A stretch of DNA of 64,000 nucleotides from Aphanomyces cochlioides (taxonomy: Eukaryota; Oomycota; Saprolegniomycetes; Saprolegniales; Verrucalvaceae): NCBI GenBank assembly GCA_019828595.1, contig JAHQRK010000001.1, positions 2,914,001 through 2,978,000 of the forward strand. Direction: 5' to 3'. Under the pieces are notes generated by a model. The model had not been told where the DNA came from. It saw only the letters and a program-made list of their open reading frames with translations, and made no database searches. This document shows, piece by piece, positions 1 to 10,830 of the stretch. The translations under genes were made by a program, and so were the position numbers. The stretch's first letter is position 1. The number at the start of each line of letters is the position of its first letter.

Positions 1-1078
1 GCGCACGCTGGAAAAACCTCCGGAAGAGCGCGCCCAGTCTTCCTCTGACGACGAGTACGACCATGGAGCGTTGTCCGATACCGATCTACTGAGCGACTTG
101 GTGCTGTTGATCTTGCGGCGTATGGAAATCTTTCCAGCGGACGTCGACATGCAGCGATGGGGAATTCGCGCCGGGCGATGCCTGTTGCTTCCATTCCACG
201 ACGCCAAAGCCAACGACGCGACTTCATTTCCAGGTAAGACGTAGCGCCTTGAATCCAGCAGCAAAAGGTGCCAAGATCTCATCGGGACGACCAACTCGTA
301 CGTCCAACTCGTGCTGAAAGCCATGGACAAACTTGCCGTCAACGCGACCGTCGTCTTGTGGGCAAGCCAAGACTTGGCTGCTCTTCTCTCCCTGCAGCGT
401 AAGCAAAGACTCTGCGGAAACATGCGACTTGTTTCCTCTGCGTAGGGGCTTTCGTTGGAGTCATTTCCGCCCGCGGTGGCGTCGAAGTATGCGCTGGAGC
501 GATGCGGCAGCATCCCGACAATCAAGCGATTCAACGATGGGCCGGCCAACTCCTCTTGCTCTGCATGTTCTGGGACAGTCCGTCAACGCCATGCCCATGC
601 TTTCTTTGACACCATGGGCTTGTAGTTCGACTGCAAGAAGCTGCCAAGAACGAAGGCTTGCTGCCGCATTGCAAGCTTGTGCTGCAGAAGTTTGAGGATG
701 ACTCAGGTTGGAAATCTTCTCCTGGCGGGAGTGCGTCATGGCTCTGTAGACGACCGAGATAATCCACTCGTGGATATCTTCACATGCATACTCCTGATGC
801 TTGAGGCGGTTGGCAAGATTCATCCTGCGAATGCAGAGCTTTTGACGAGTCGGTATGACGACGGCACACTCGCGTCGATTGTGTCGACGGATGCGGTTCC
901 AAACCATCTCGGAGCGAAATTGCGGTATCAAGCAGCACTCACACTGACGCGTTTCTTCCGCTACATCGTCTCGTCCAGGCGCATGGACATCGAAGGCGGC
1001 GCGTCGTTCCTCGCAGTGATCAAAGCCGTCTTGGCGCGTCAGAATGAGGACAGAAGCAGCAGCCACGCCATGGGCTAA
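1..1078 (+). CDS. Helical-repeat (armadillo-like) protein, 3' part only
   Basis: This is the end of a multi-exon gene cut by the window edge. The first exon reads in the second frame (RTLEKPPEERAQ...) up to about 231, where a short GTAAGA...CAG intron follows. Further exons resume at about 260 and 447 after GT...TAG introns. Conserved-looking stretches include QLVLKAMDKLAVNATVVLWA and NQAIQRWAGQLLLLC. The last exon (about 750-1078) reads DNPLVDIFTCILLMLEAVGKIHP... and stops with TAA at 1076. Alternating short amphipathic helices with hydrophobic repeats look armadillo/HEAT-like, but I recognise no specific family. The gene ends only 40 bases before the SepSecS start codon on the same strand, so the two may be transcribed close together. 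Exon borders are my reading of GT/AG sites and are approximate. Confidence 0.5.
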
Positions 1079-1118
1079 AATGTATCCAATGAAACAAAGT
1101 TGATTTCTTGAGTTGGTC

Positions 1119-2940
1119 ATGAACACAGAGACGAACCTGAACCTTGCTGGCGCCTTTGTCGATGCGGCGTATATTCGCCAGGGAGGAGAGTCCATGCGCA
1201 CTCGCGAGAAGCAGCTCACGTCGCTTCTGGCGCAGCGAAAGCTGCCAGCGCAAGGCTGGGACGATCTCTCGATCCAACTCCTCCTCATGGAGCTCGCTCA
1301 GATGGACAGCAACAACATTGCGCACAATGCTGGAGCTGGAGAGCGCGAAGCTCGCGTTGCAAGCGCCATCGTTGCCAACCGTTGCTTTCATTTGGCCCAT
1401 GGAGTCGGTCGGTCGGGGGATATCTGTGCTGTCCAACCGAAAGCTGCTGGGTCCTCGCTCATGGTGCAGCTCACCAATGTACTCGTCAAGGACATTTTTC
1501 ATCTCGCAGGTTGAATCCATCATTGGCAATGCTAACTTGATTCCCTTCGTAGGCATCCAGAATGCCAAATGTGCGATCGTTCTTCCTGTCGCCACTGGCA
1601 TGGCGTTGACATTGTCTCTCTTGACGCTTCAAGCCAAAGCTCGCGCTGCTGGCCACACGTCGAAGCGATATGTTCTCTGGCCTCGCATCGATCAAAAGTC
1701 ATGCTTCAAGTCCATGGTGACCGCAGGTTGTCCATAGAAAGCTTCCTGCCCTTGACAATCTCCTCCATGTAGGTTTACAGCCCATCGTGATTGAAAACAA
1801 GTTGGAAGGTGATGAGCTTCGAACAGACTTGGAGGTTTCCCATGCTCTGTCAACTGAGGAACTCCATGGAGTTGATCTTGTAGGCGCTGGAAGCTGCAAT
1901 CGAACGACTTGGCGTGGAGAATATCCTGTGTGTCATGTCAACCACGAGTTGCTTTGCCCCGCGGGGCTTTGACCGCGTCGAGGACATCGCTCAGCTGTGT
2001 CTCAAGCACGACATTGGTCTCTCCACCATGCTCTAGCTCATCGCTCACCTCTATCTACGTCTAGGCCACGTGATAAACAACGCGTATGGAGTCCAGTCAT
2101 CCAAGTGCACGCATTTGGTCAACCAGGCATTCCGCGTCGGTCGCGTCGATGCCTGCATTCAAAGCACGGACAAAAACTTCCTCGTTCGTCATCCTCTTGC
2201 GGTCACCTCTCCATCCTTCTTGCAGGTTCCAGTCGGTGGCTCCATCATCTGTGGCCCGAATGCCGCTTTCGTTCAGGAGATCGGCAAGATGTATCCCGGT
2301 CCGTTGACTCATCAGACATCTCAAGTCACTGGGCATGCGTAGGTCGTGCGAGCAATGCGCCGCTGCTCGATCTCTTCATAACGATGCTCCATTTGGGGCG
2401 CGATGGATACAAATCTCTCTTGGACGAGCGCAAGGCGTTAGTTCCATACTTTAAAGAGCAGCTCGCTCTAGCGGCGGACGCTTGCGGCGAGAGGCTTCTT
2501 CATACGCCGCACAATGACGTACCTCTCTGCATGCTGTTATCACGCTCACATGCTCTGCTTTGTAGATTTCGTTTTGCATCACGCTGGCGAATGTCATTGG
2601 GGAGAAACAAGCCGATGCGGCGACGTTTCTTGGATCGATGCTCTTCTCCCGCCGGGTGTCAGGCACTCGGTACGTTTCTTGGGGGACGACTTTGGAATCG
2701 CTCATTTCGCGACAGAGTTGTCTCGACGACAGACGCCAAGACGATTGCTGGCCATGCGTTCCAAGGCTTTGGAGCCCATGCGAATGCGTACACTGGTCCA
2801 TACTTGACGGCGGCGTGTGCGATCGGCATGACGAAAGAGGTAGCGAGACATATACATCTTCATCTCTATTGAGTGTCTAGGAAATCGATCTATTTGTGCA
2901 GCGACTGCGCAAGGCTTTGGTAGAGTTTGCCGCCCAATAA
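1119..2940 (+). CDS. SEPSECS: O-phosphoseryl-tRNA(Sec) selenium transferase (selenocysteine synthase)
   Basis: This PLP enzyme converts phosphoseryl-tRNA(Sec) plus selenophosphate to selenocysteinyl-tRNA(Sec), the last step of eukaryotic/archaeal Sec synthesis. Family hallmarks are read across about nine exons: [68 protein letters not shown] and the PLP-lysine block [15 protein letters not shown]. The end reads [10 protein letters not shown]..., [11 protein letters not shown] and [15 protein letters not shown]. Introns are 40-50 bases; the first is 1510-1552 (GTTGAA...GTAG) and the last lies just before the final exon [19 protein letters not shown], with stop TAA at 2938. The ATG at 1119 is the first in frame. 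The gene is convergent with the CLU gene, with five bases between the stop codons. Identification is very sure; individual splice sites less so. Confidence 0.93.
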
Positions 2941-2945
2941 GTTGC

Positions 2946-5900
2946 TTACTTCTTCTTGCCGCCCTTGTTCTTCTTGCTAGCAGCTGCTTGATTCTTCTTC
3001 TCTTCCAGTTCCAATTCTTTCATGAGCTCATTCGCCACAGCATCAGCAGCTGCCACGGCATCAATCACCTTGCGGTCCTTCGCGCCCTCCACAGCTTTGG
3101 CCGTGAAGGACTCGATGAACTTCATGCATTCGACAACACGAGGATCTTCATCGCCGACCACCTCCTTGTACAAACCCAAAACCTTCTTTTCGTACGAGAG
3201 AGCTTCGGGGAAAGCACCTGCAAGAGCACACGTCATGGCCATCGCGTGAAGGCAAGCAGCAGCTTGTTGGCGGTCCAATTCGCCACGGCGAAGAGCTTCG
3301 CGGTGGCAAGCCAAGGCCAAATGCACGTGACCAACGTCGTGGCACATCATACCGAGCTTGTAGTAGAGCACGCTCGTCTCTGGGAAGTGAGGTCCAGCGG
3401 CCAATTCCAACAAGTAGATAGCGCGCTTCACGTGGGCAACAGCATCAGCAGTTTCCGAGTTGGCATGCAAGTAGAGACCCAAGTTGGCGTAGGCAAAAGC
3501 CGTGTCGTAGTAGTCGAGACCCTTGAGTTGCGTGTAGAGTCCAAGAGCTCGGCGTTGGGACGCAATTGCACCAGCGACATCGCCAGCGTGAAAGAGGGCT
3601 GATGCAGTGGATGCACAGACAAGCGCAGAGTCTTCGTGGGCGCTACCGCAGACTTGATACAAGTAGGACGACGCCTCTTGCAGCATTTCATAGGCGGGAG
3701 CAAGCACGCCTTGGGTCAAAAAGAAACGGGCACGTTCGAGCAACGAAGCAGCCGGCGCGAAAGGATGGGCCGGCATGGAATGCTTGACGACGGGGAGCAT
3801 ACCAGTGACGTGGGACACGTTGAAAGGAGCTTCACTGTCAAAGTCGTAGTCGACAGACGCGACTTGCCATCCGAGACGTTGACAGACACGACGGAGGAGA
3901 GTCATCTTGTGCACGCGAGGGAAAGAAGCGTCTTTCACAGGCCTGCGGGTAGCCCAGAGGCGCAAAGTGTAGGCAAAGCGGCTCGCGACGTCTTCTTGAA
4001 TGCGCTTCCAGAGAGATACGGCGGTAAGATCGCGCGAGGCAGGAGGATCCAAGCTCAACTTGTCAAGGGCGGCAGTGACTTCATCTTCAGCAATGGCTTT
4101 CTTGTGTGATGGCAAAGGATCGCCCAAAAGAGCGTTGAGCACATCGACAAGCAATGTACCAGGTGTGCTTCGCAATTCGGGTTGTGCCGCAAACAACGAA
4201 GCGACGATGTGCTTGAGCGAACGAGCAATCATTTCGACTTCCATAAGCTCGACGATAAACTTGGAGACATGTGGCTCGAAAGATGCGCAGAGCGAGGCGA
4301 CGTGGCCAAGGTAGCGCATGTTGATACCGCATGCGTGGAACATGTCAGTCAATGCCGTACCATCAGCAGGATACATGGCTCCTCGGCGCAAGTCAGCTAC
4401 AAATGAAGGAATGACCAAAGTTTGCAAGTACGTGGCAGCATCTTTTGCAACTTCTTCATCAGCCGCTGCTTGCGTGGCATCGACAGAGGCGGGATATGGC
4501 ATATACACATTAGCGTTGAAGCGAACAGCGATGGCCGATTCAGCATCTTCACCGTTTTCCTTGGCATCTTCCTCAGTCTTAGCGGCTTCGTCCGTCTTGG
4601 CCTTTTCTTCAGTGGTGGCTTCTTTGTCGTTCTTACCAGCTTCGTCGGTCTTTTCTTGACCTTCTTCCTTCTTTTCTGCCTTGTCCTTGTTCGTCTTCCA
4701 GCGAGCGTATAATTGAATCAGTTCTGGACGAAGCAAAGCCGAGTACTTGCCAGATTCTGGCACTTCCAAGGCTTGACGCAACGATTCAGTCACACCAGTT
4801 TCACCGTGATAGTAGTTGTAGTCTTTGGGAGTAATGCGAACAAGATCCAAAATGTAGTGGCGGTTGTCGGCGCCCAAGATACCCTTGGCTTCGACAGGGC
4901 CAACAATGGACACACCAGATTGGATCTCGCGTTCAGCCAGGAGAAGCTTTTCACCAGCCTTGAGCATCATTTCGTGCATTTCTGGGTTGGCAACGATGGT
5001 TTTACCACCGTCGACTGATCCATAGACCAACTTGGATGCGGCTTCACCTTGCAAAATGCCTGGGATGATACTTTGGCCGATGATACGTTGGCCCAAGTAG
5101 TCGACAACCACAGTGGCAAGCGTGTGGAGACCGTTCACGTCGACAGCGTTGTACGCACGCACGCCTTGGAGATCGTGGTTCGCGCTCGAGTAAGCACTTT
5201 CATGGCTCGCCTCGGTTTCAGATTGGATATGCTTCTGGCCTTCCACAGCACGCGAGAAGAAAATATGGTTGTGCACGTAGACAAAGGCATTTTCTTCGTC
5301 CATTGGGTTGATCGGTGGAATTGATCCATCAACAATCGCGATAGCACCTTGCGTCGCAGCTTCGACGAATTCCGACACAATCTTAAATAGCACGCGAGCT
5401 CGCACGATTTGTTCGCGGACAGTCTCATGGGGAAGTTCGCGAGCGCATTGGAATTCTTCGTTCCAGTCGCGAATAACACCACGGTCGTCCAAGCCAACAC
5501 TCAATTCGTCTTGTGCACGGTTCGCATCGAAGTCGTGGCTCGAAGAGTTGGCCTTGACAACCGTGTTCCAAGGTGGAAGTCCTACATGAGTACCAGCTTG
5601 AACCATGGTTTCGATTGAGGTCGCTCCCGCAGCAGCCCACGCAGCGGCTGTAGACAAAAGAGATTCGTAGAGAGACGAAAACGAAGATGAGGCAGCTGTA
5701 AGAACGTCAACGAGGAGATGGTGGTGTGGAGCAGCTGGCGTTGGGTCAAACTTCTTTCCAGAGCTCTTGTTGATGTAGAAACCAGCAACGTGGGCAGTCA
5801 CATGGAGCACCTTGCTGTCAGTCAATGTGACTTCGAGGTAGCAGAGATCGCCAGCAAGCTTTCGTGGACCAGGTGGTGGGTTGAAACCAGAGACGATGAT

Positions 5901-6693
5901 GCTTTCAATGCACTTAGGCAATTCTGTTAGAAGTGGCTCAGGGGCCTTGGTTTTGTTGGCATCTGCGACTGGAGAGGTAGGCTTCTTCTTGCCTTTGGAT
6001 TTTTTGCCGCTTGTGTTGGTCGCTTCCTTGGCCTCAGTCGAGCCTTCGAGAGCGATAGGCTTGTAAAATGCAGATAAAGTTGGCTGAACAGGGATCGATA
6101 ATCCTTCCAATTTACGGTGGACTTCTTTGAGCTTGGCAATTTGTTCTTGCGTTTGTTCCTTGGGGGATTTTTCCTTGGATGGCGCGGGAGTGACAGCTTT
6201 GGTCTTCGCTCCTTGTGGAGGAATTGGAGGATTTGCGAGTGTGTCACGGAAACGCTTGACATGCAAGCGCACTTTTCGGATGTCATAGCGATCCAAGACA
6301 ATACGCGTCGTGAATTCAGTCGTGGATTCATCCAATAGCGCCGTGTATTCGCCGAATTCGACAAAGTCGTTCATGGGCACCCTGGTGAAAACAATCAATG
6401 AGATCATGATGTTCATGGAAACTCGAGTACCATTTGTCGACATTCGCTTCAGGCACATTCAATTCCAAGTGAAAGCACGTGTGATGCGCAAAGATTGGGT
6501 AGTCATTGATCATTTGGCGCAAAGTCATGATCGTGTCGAGAGGACTGACCATTTCCAACAAGATCGAATCCTTTCCAGCTGGACCTTGCACACGCACATT
6601 CACCGCAACAGTTGTAGGATCCACTGGCGTATTTTCTTGGACTTCTTGGGTCGCTGCAACTTGCTTCGTCTCGTCGGCGAGCGCTTCTCCCAT
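2946..6693 (-). CDS. CLU1: Clustered mitochondria protein / eIF3-associated p135 homolog (CLU)
   Basis: CLU proteins bind mRNAs of nuclear-encoded mitochondrial proteins and control mitochondrial distribution; in yeast the protein co-purifies with eIF3. There are two exons: 6693-6431 and 6381-2946, split by a 49-base intron (donor GTACTC, acceptor TTCACCAG). Together they give about 1232 residues, close to the usual 1250-1300. The N-terminal CLU_N region includes NVRVQGPAGKDSILLEMVSPLDTIMTLRQMI. A Clu domain follows (WNEEFQCARELPHETVREQIVRAR), then the eIF3-p135 region (RYLGHVASLC). A TPR segment occupies roughly the last 350 residues (DYYDTAFAYANLGLYLHANSE). A Lys/Glu-rich insertion sits mid-protein and the tail is Lys-rich. 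The start MGEALADETK is the first ATG of exon 1. Two TATCCGGAT palindromes lie 70-115 bases upstream. Confidence 0.92.
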
Positions 6694-6762
6694 GATAACT
6701 TTCGCGCAATATTCACAATGGCAGCCCAACCACCAGGTTTTGCACATTTGAATTAAAGCTCG

Positions 6763-6772
6763 TATCCGGATA
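6763..6772. promoter_or_regulatory. TATCCGGATA palindrome upstream of CLU
   Basis: Perfect 10-base palindrome 70 bases upstream of the CLU ATG, in the divergent spacer shared with the small gene at 6835. It is one of five perfect copies in the window. Function as a factor-binding site is inferred. Confidence 0.5.
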
Positions 6773-6798
6773 GCTGCACCCATAGAAACTTCAAGTAT

Positions 6799-6808
6799 TA
6801 TCCGGATG
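6799..6808. promoter_or_regulatory. TATCCGGATG, near-perfect palindrome
   Basis: Nine of ten bases match the TATCCGGATA palindrome. It lies 36 bases from the perfect copy at 6763 and 27 bases before the ATG of the rightward gene at 6835. Confidence 0.4.
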
Positions 6809-6834
6809 TCCATGGATATCATTGTTCCAATTCA

Positions 6835-7290
6835 ATGCTCGCATCGCCACAAGATCAACTCGAGGACAAGAAGCGATCAGTCTTCCGCCACCAGCGTCTT
6901 GATGTACGCACCCCTGCAACATACTCCTCCATTAAGCCAAAAGCTATCTCCTCGACACGACCAAAATCCGCCCTCCTTCTACGTGTGGCTAGAATTTCAC
7001 AGCAGAGAACATTGTTGTTGACAAAACAGTCGCCTCTCGCTGCTCAACACATTCTTTCCAACACGAGCGCTCCTAAAAGGCCATCGCAAGGCGGCAAGGA
7101 AGACCGAGTTTCGCCTGCAATGTCATGGTACAGTCAGCCTTCGGCATGCACCGTATCGGAACGTGATGTGCCACAAGAAAACTCATTCCACAGGCGAAAG
7201 TCTGAGGGCGATCTGAAACTTCTTTCGACGCGCTGCATAGTCCAGTTATCAATGCCAAGATGCTTCCCATGTCCAGCTCGTTTTTCTTAG
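6835..7290 (+). CDS. Hypothetical basic protein
   Basis: Single open frame of 151 codons starting with ATG. The product is basic and Ser/Arg rich without a recognisable domain; a segment SFHRRKSEGDLKLLS looks like a phosphorylatable linker. It is transcribed away from CLU and the two share a 140-base spacer with two TATCCGGAT elements. I do not recognise it. It may be a real small gene or the first exon of a longer one, since no downstream continuation is obvious before BMT2. Confidence 0.4.
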   Translation: MLASPQDQLEDKKRSVFRHQRLDVRTPATYSSIKPKAISSTRPKSALLLRVARISQQRTLLLTKQSPLAAQHILSNTSAPKRPSQGGKEDRVSPAMSWYSQPSACTVSERDVPQENSFHRRKSEGDLKLLSTRCIVQLSMPRCFPCPARFS

Positions 7291-7390
7291 CTTGGTGGTT
7301 TGTGTTGCCGTCGGTTCATGAAATCTTCGCGAAACATCCTCGAGCTCGCAGATTGCGACAATTGAAGCCTTGGATGCATCAACATCATAA

Positions 7391-7450
7391 TATCCGGATT
7401 TCCGGATAAAAAGTCTACATCAACATCTGATTTATCCGGGCATCCGGATA
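7391..7450. promoter_or_regulatory. Cluster of four TATCCGGAT-type elements upstream of BMT2
   Basis: Within 60 bases there are TATCCGGATT (7391), TCCGGATA (7401), TATCCGGG (7433) and CATCCGGATA (7441), ending 34 bases before the BMT2 ATG. The clustering next to an rRNA-modification gene supports a regulatory reading. Confidence 0.5.
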
Positions 7451-7483
7451 ATGGTAGTTCATTCCTCACGAACCAACAAAGGG

Positions 7484-8361
7484 ATGCCGTCAAGTGGAAA
7501 GAAGTCTAAGGTCCGCAAGGTGCCCATTGGGCCGCCTCCTGTAAAGAGGTAATGAGATCATTGTGGATACAGAGCTAGATTGAATAGGAAAGCCGCCGAA
7601 GAGCTCGCGAATTGACCACAGAATTCCATCGTGTGACTCATGAACTCCAGCGTTTGAAAGCCGCGAAAGGATCCGACAACCGTGAGCGCATTCAAGAGCT
7701 GGAAAAGCGCCTCAAGGATATGGGTGGCCGCGAAGCATACCAAGATGCAAGTATATTATCGACCAGTCTGCACAAGACAAGCCGATGGGTCTTTCAACTT
7801 TTGACGAAATTTAATTTGAGACCTGGAAAAAAGATGCCGCCACTTGAAGTGCTTGAAGTCGGCGCGATCAACACCCAATTGGTCGTGTGTCCGTGGCTCA
7901 ATGTGCTTGCGATCGACTTGATCTCCCGGAATCACAAAATCCAGCAAATCGACTTCTTCGATCTCGACTTGTCCAAGCGATTCGACGTCGTCGTCTCTAG
8001 CATGGTTATCAATTGTGTCCCGACACCGGAGAAGCGCGGTAAAGTCTACATTCGTTGGCTGGGCCTGACTTGTAATTCAGGTGAAATGCTCGAGCGAACT
8101 TGGATACATTTGAATCCCAGCGGCCATTTCTTTCTTATGCTCCCGCTTCTGTGCCTAACAAACTCCAACTACATGACTGTGGATCATTTTGAGGCCATTA
8201 TCCAAAGTGTTGGGTTTTCCATTCGAGAAAAGAAAGAGACGCCTAAAATTGCATTCTACTGCTTGCAAAAGCAACCTACACAGCCGTCAACCAAGCCCAG
8301 AATTCCTCAAACGATGCTCCGTCCTGGTCCAAAGCGAAATGACTTTAGCGTTGTGTTCTAA
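7484..8361 (+). CDS. BMT2: 25S rRNA adenine-N1 methyltransferase (BMT2 family)
   Basis: SAM-dependent Rossmann methyltransferase predicted to install m1A on large-subunit rRNA in the nucleolus. Three exons: 7484-7540 (MPSSGKKSKVRKVPIGPPP), 7588-8038 and 8081-8361, giving about 262 residues. The N-terminus carries the family's basic helix (RRRARELTTEFHRVTHEL). The catalytic core shows LEVGAINTQL, IDFFDLDLSKRFDVVVSSMVINCVPTPEKRGEML and HFFLMLPLLCLTNSNYMTVDHF. The second intron is exactly 42 bases with no in-frame stop, so unspliced mRNA would read through with 14 extra residues between KRG and EML; the family motif PTPEKRGEML shows it is an intron. The start is set by exon 1, preceded by the TATCCGGAT cluster. 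Confidence 0.88.
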
Positions 8362-8379
8362 TTTCACATCTTGCTTCTT

Positions 8380-8954
8380 TCATTTAACCTCCATGAAGTT
8401 GTCTCCTAAATATTCCGGGATAAGTAAAATTGCGGTCTCAAACCAACGTTGGTCCATGGACCCATCATCCTTGGACACAATTGTGGCATTCAAGGTTCGA
8501 GGTAGAAGCCACTTGGTCACTGAACTCAAGTAGTTACTGCTCTTGACAGTTGTAAGATACAAAGCCTCCTCAGAATGATAGAAGTTCACCAAAAACGAAT
8601 GCATCTGTGCATGTATTTGCTCAATCCTAGTAGTTCCCTGGTTCCTGCACTTCTCTAGGCCAATGTAGCCACCTCGCTGTAGTCGCGCATTCATGATCTC
8701 CTTTGTCTACGTGAAAACGTCAAAAGGATGGACACACAACACTGTGCAAGCATTCCATTCTTCGCAAGCTCAATGGGACTGCGGTTAGTCTCTCGGTGTG
8801 GCGAATTGACAACGTCAGTCTCAATCCAATCTGCCCGACCCAACGCATCCGCAACAAAAATCATCAACTGCGCCCACTGAAACAACAATGCCGCTCCAGT
8901 AATTTGCCGCCACAGCGATGACGGACTGGATCGATAGAGTCTCTGACTTTGCAC
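8380..8954 (-). CDS. Possible ankyrin-tail protein or gene remnant
   Basis: Two adjacent minus-strand frames read as one product if joined near 8700. The upstream part is ALLFQWAQLMIFVADALGRADWIETDVVNSPHRETNRSPIELAKNGMLAQCC. The downstream part is TKEIMNARLQRGGYIGLEKCRNQGTTRIEQIHAQMHSF... ending FMEVK at 8380. NRSPIELAKNGM resembles the end of an ankyrin repeat. The junction needs a roughly 29-base intron (donor GTGTCC, acceptor CGTAG) or else marks a frameshift. No convincing first exon is visible upstream. It is convergent with BMT2, 18 bases away. It may be a decaying gene. Confidence 0.35.
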
Positions 8955-9333
8955 TCCATTTTAGCTGGCTCATTATTCAGCCGTCTCACAGAAGGCTGAA
9001 ATCCCCACATCAGGCAGTCAGTTTCTTGTATGATCCGCCAAACATTGAGCTACATGTGCGATGGTCACGGTGCAAAGGCTATGATTTTATGCCTTGTAGA
9101 CTTTATCTGTGCCTTCGACTGTTGAAAGGCGTATAGACACCAAATAAAGTGCACCGTGACGGTCGTGGATTACCTGGGAGATGGGAGAAGCTCAAGATTA
9201 CGCTGGATCGAATAGACCCAACGAGTGTGGGAACTTCATGAAATCAGGATTATTTATATTAAGAGTTGTCCGTCTTGCTGACTGCAAGGGGGGAATAAAG
9301 TAGTTCAATGAGTGGGGGCAATCGTAGGGGGAA
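8955..9333. other. Intergenic stretch
   Basis: No supported gene. It could hold 5' parts of the leftward fragment that ends at 8380 and the 3' untranslated region of the membrane-protein gene at 9334. Confidence 0.4.
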
Positions 9334-10113
9334 CTAACTTTTCACGACGAGGGGCAAAAGCTCCTTGCTGCTCTCTTCGTCAACACCGCGTTCTACGCCT
9401 ACTGCAGTGTAGAACTTTTGAACGAGTGCCATGATAACGGAGAGAACCCCCCAGCCGATCGTGGTGTACAAGTTGTCGGCCCCGCGACCAACAAACACAC
9501 TGACGGCCAAGACGACCAAAAACGCACCGAAGCTTGCCGAGGCGTAGATGCCAGCGGTCTTCGTAGAGTAATGGACTAGGAGGCAAGATCCAACGCCAAA
9601 GGCAATGACGAACATCAAAGTCACGATGTGGATGGATTTCATCACAGAGGCCAGCTGAAGCGCAGCAGCCATGCCACCACCAGCGCCCAAGGCAAGCACG
9701 TCGATTTTAACGTCGCTTTGGCGGACAACACTCGCGCAGATACCACCGAACCAAAACGCCAGTCGCGCTGCGGCATGAAGTTGAGGGGCCAAGGTTGCAA
9801 CAAGAGTACAGCAAAAGATGCTACCGGCGCCAAATCGGCCAAATGAACTGATGTCTTGGATCGAGCTGTAGCCGGCAAAACCCGTGAAAAGCCCAGCAAG
9901 ACCAACCAAGACTGTCATAATGTATTTGGAAATCGCGCTGACGGTGCTGTCGTCGTCGATTACCATGAAATACCCACCGATGATATCTCGGATCGACACA
10001 TTTGTCAATACAGGTTGGGTCTCTGCATTCAAGGACTCGGAGGCATTTACATCAGCAGCCACAATCGACGCGGCTGTGACGAGGAGAGTAAGGGCGAGAA
10101 GACTCTTCAGCAT
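9334..10113 (-). CDS. Signal-peptide multi-pass membrane protein, DUF4203-like, copy 1
   Basis: About 259 residues from ATG 10113, chosen because MLKSLLALTLLVTAASIVAADV is a clean signal peptide. The mature part has a short acidic lumenal stretch (GGYFMVIDDDSTV), then about six to seven hydrophobic helices with glycine-rich turns (GLAGLFTGFAGYSSI, FGRFGAGSIFC, AGGGMAAALQLA) and a conserved ending GWGVLSVIMALVQKFYTAVGVERG. It is paralogous to the genes at 12008-12910 and 34196-35071. The layout resembles TM7SF3/TMEM198-type DUF4203 proteins. The function is unknown. This copy is the most diverged, with ADNLYTTIGWG in place of a longer final loop. Confidence 0.75.
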   Translation of the reverse strand: MLKSLLALTLLVTAASIVAADVNASESLNAETQPVLTNVSIRDIIGGYFMVIDDDSTVSAISKYIMTVLVGLAGLFTGFAGYSSIQDISSFGRFGAGSIFCCTLVATLAPQLHAAARLAFWFGGICASVVRQSDVKIDVLALGAGGGMAAALQLASVMKSIHIVTLMFVIAFGVGSCLLVHYSTKTAGIYASASFGAFLVVLAVSVFVGRGADNLYTTIGWGVLSVIMALVQKFYTAVGVERGVDEESSKELLPLVVKS

Positions 10114-10830
10114 CGTGGGAAGCAAATTTCGAAATGACAAAATGGAGACGTGCTGTCGATGCACTGCGTTTGTCGGTGGGTTGTGGGAAACTGACAAGCA
10201 ATCTGGAGTTAAAACGTGCGTGGGACCTCTTTAAACAGACCTGGCATCGGTGACTCAAAACTCAACAACAGGGCCAAGATGCTCCACTGTGCTTGCCACA
10301 CTGGCGGGAAAGCCTCGTATTGTTGTCTCTGCCAGCGATTTTTACGACCATTGTGAGCTCAAGCTCGTATAACGTAAATCATCATGCGTGAGCACAAGTT
10401 TGGAACCGAAAAGTTCAAGCGCAAGTATTTCAATAAGTTTTGCGAGTTTTTTTCTAGTTCAAGTCGCAAACGAAAGATTGAATTTGGAATTCAAAGAACA
10501 GACAAAAAGTACGCAATTTTAGTCTCCATTACGACTCCTTATTGCTGTCCAAAGTTTCATTTTGCTTACTTTTTGGGAATCGTGAGTGAGCACACAATTT
10601 AATCTTGAATAATGTATCATAATCAAGGTGAGATATTAAGGTTTAGGGTATAAATATTCAAAGGAAACATTAAATTTGAGAGATATAAGTTTTGCGGATA
10701 AGAGAAGCAACAGTTCAGATTTTCGTTTTCAGTCTGCTGCATTCAAGATGAAGAACCGGCAAGACAGACAAGGAAGACCAAGATACAAGCACGTGGTATG
10801 TATTCCTTTCCCGTTTCTTCACGATCGACT
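10114..10830. other. Intergenic stretch
   Basis: AT-rich in the middle (10380-10720) with no supported gene. One imperfect TATCCGGC element is at 10891, just beyond, inside the 3' end of the leftward hypothetical gene. The promoter of the membrane-protein gene should lie at its left end. Confidence 0.35.

Noticed and set aside
461..1600. Two long leftward frames
   Set aside because: Antisense of the helical-repeat gene and of SepSecS exons, whose sense reading shows clear homology.
8690..8720. Frame change near 8700 considered as a selenocysteine or programmed frameshift site
   Set aside because: A short GTGTCC...GTAG intron or simple decay explains it; the break is not a single in-frame TGA.
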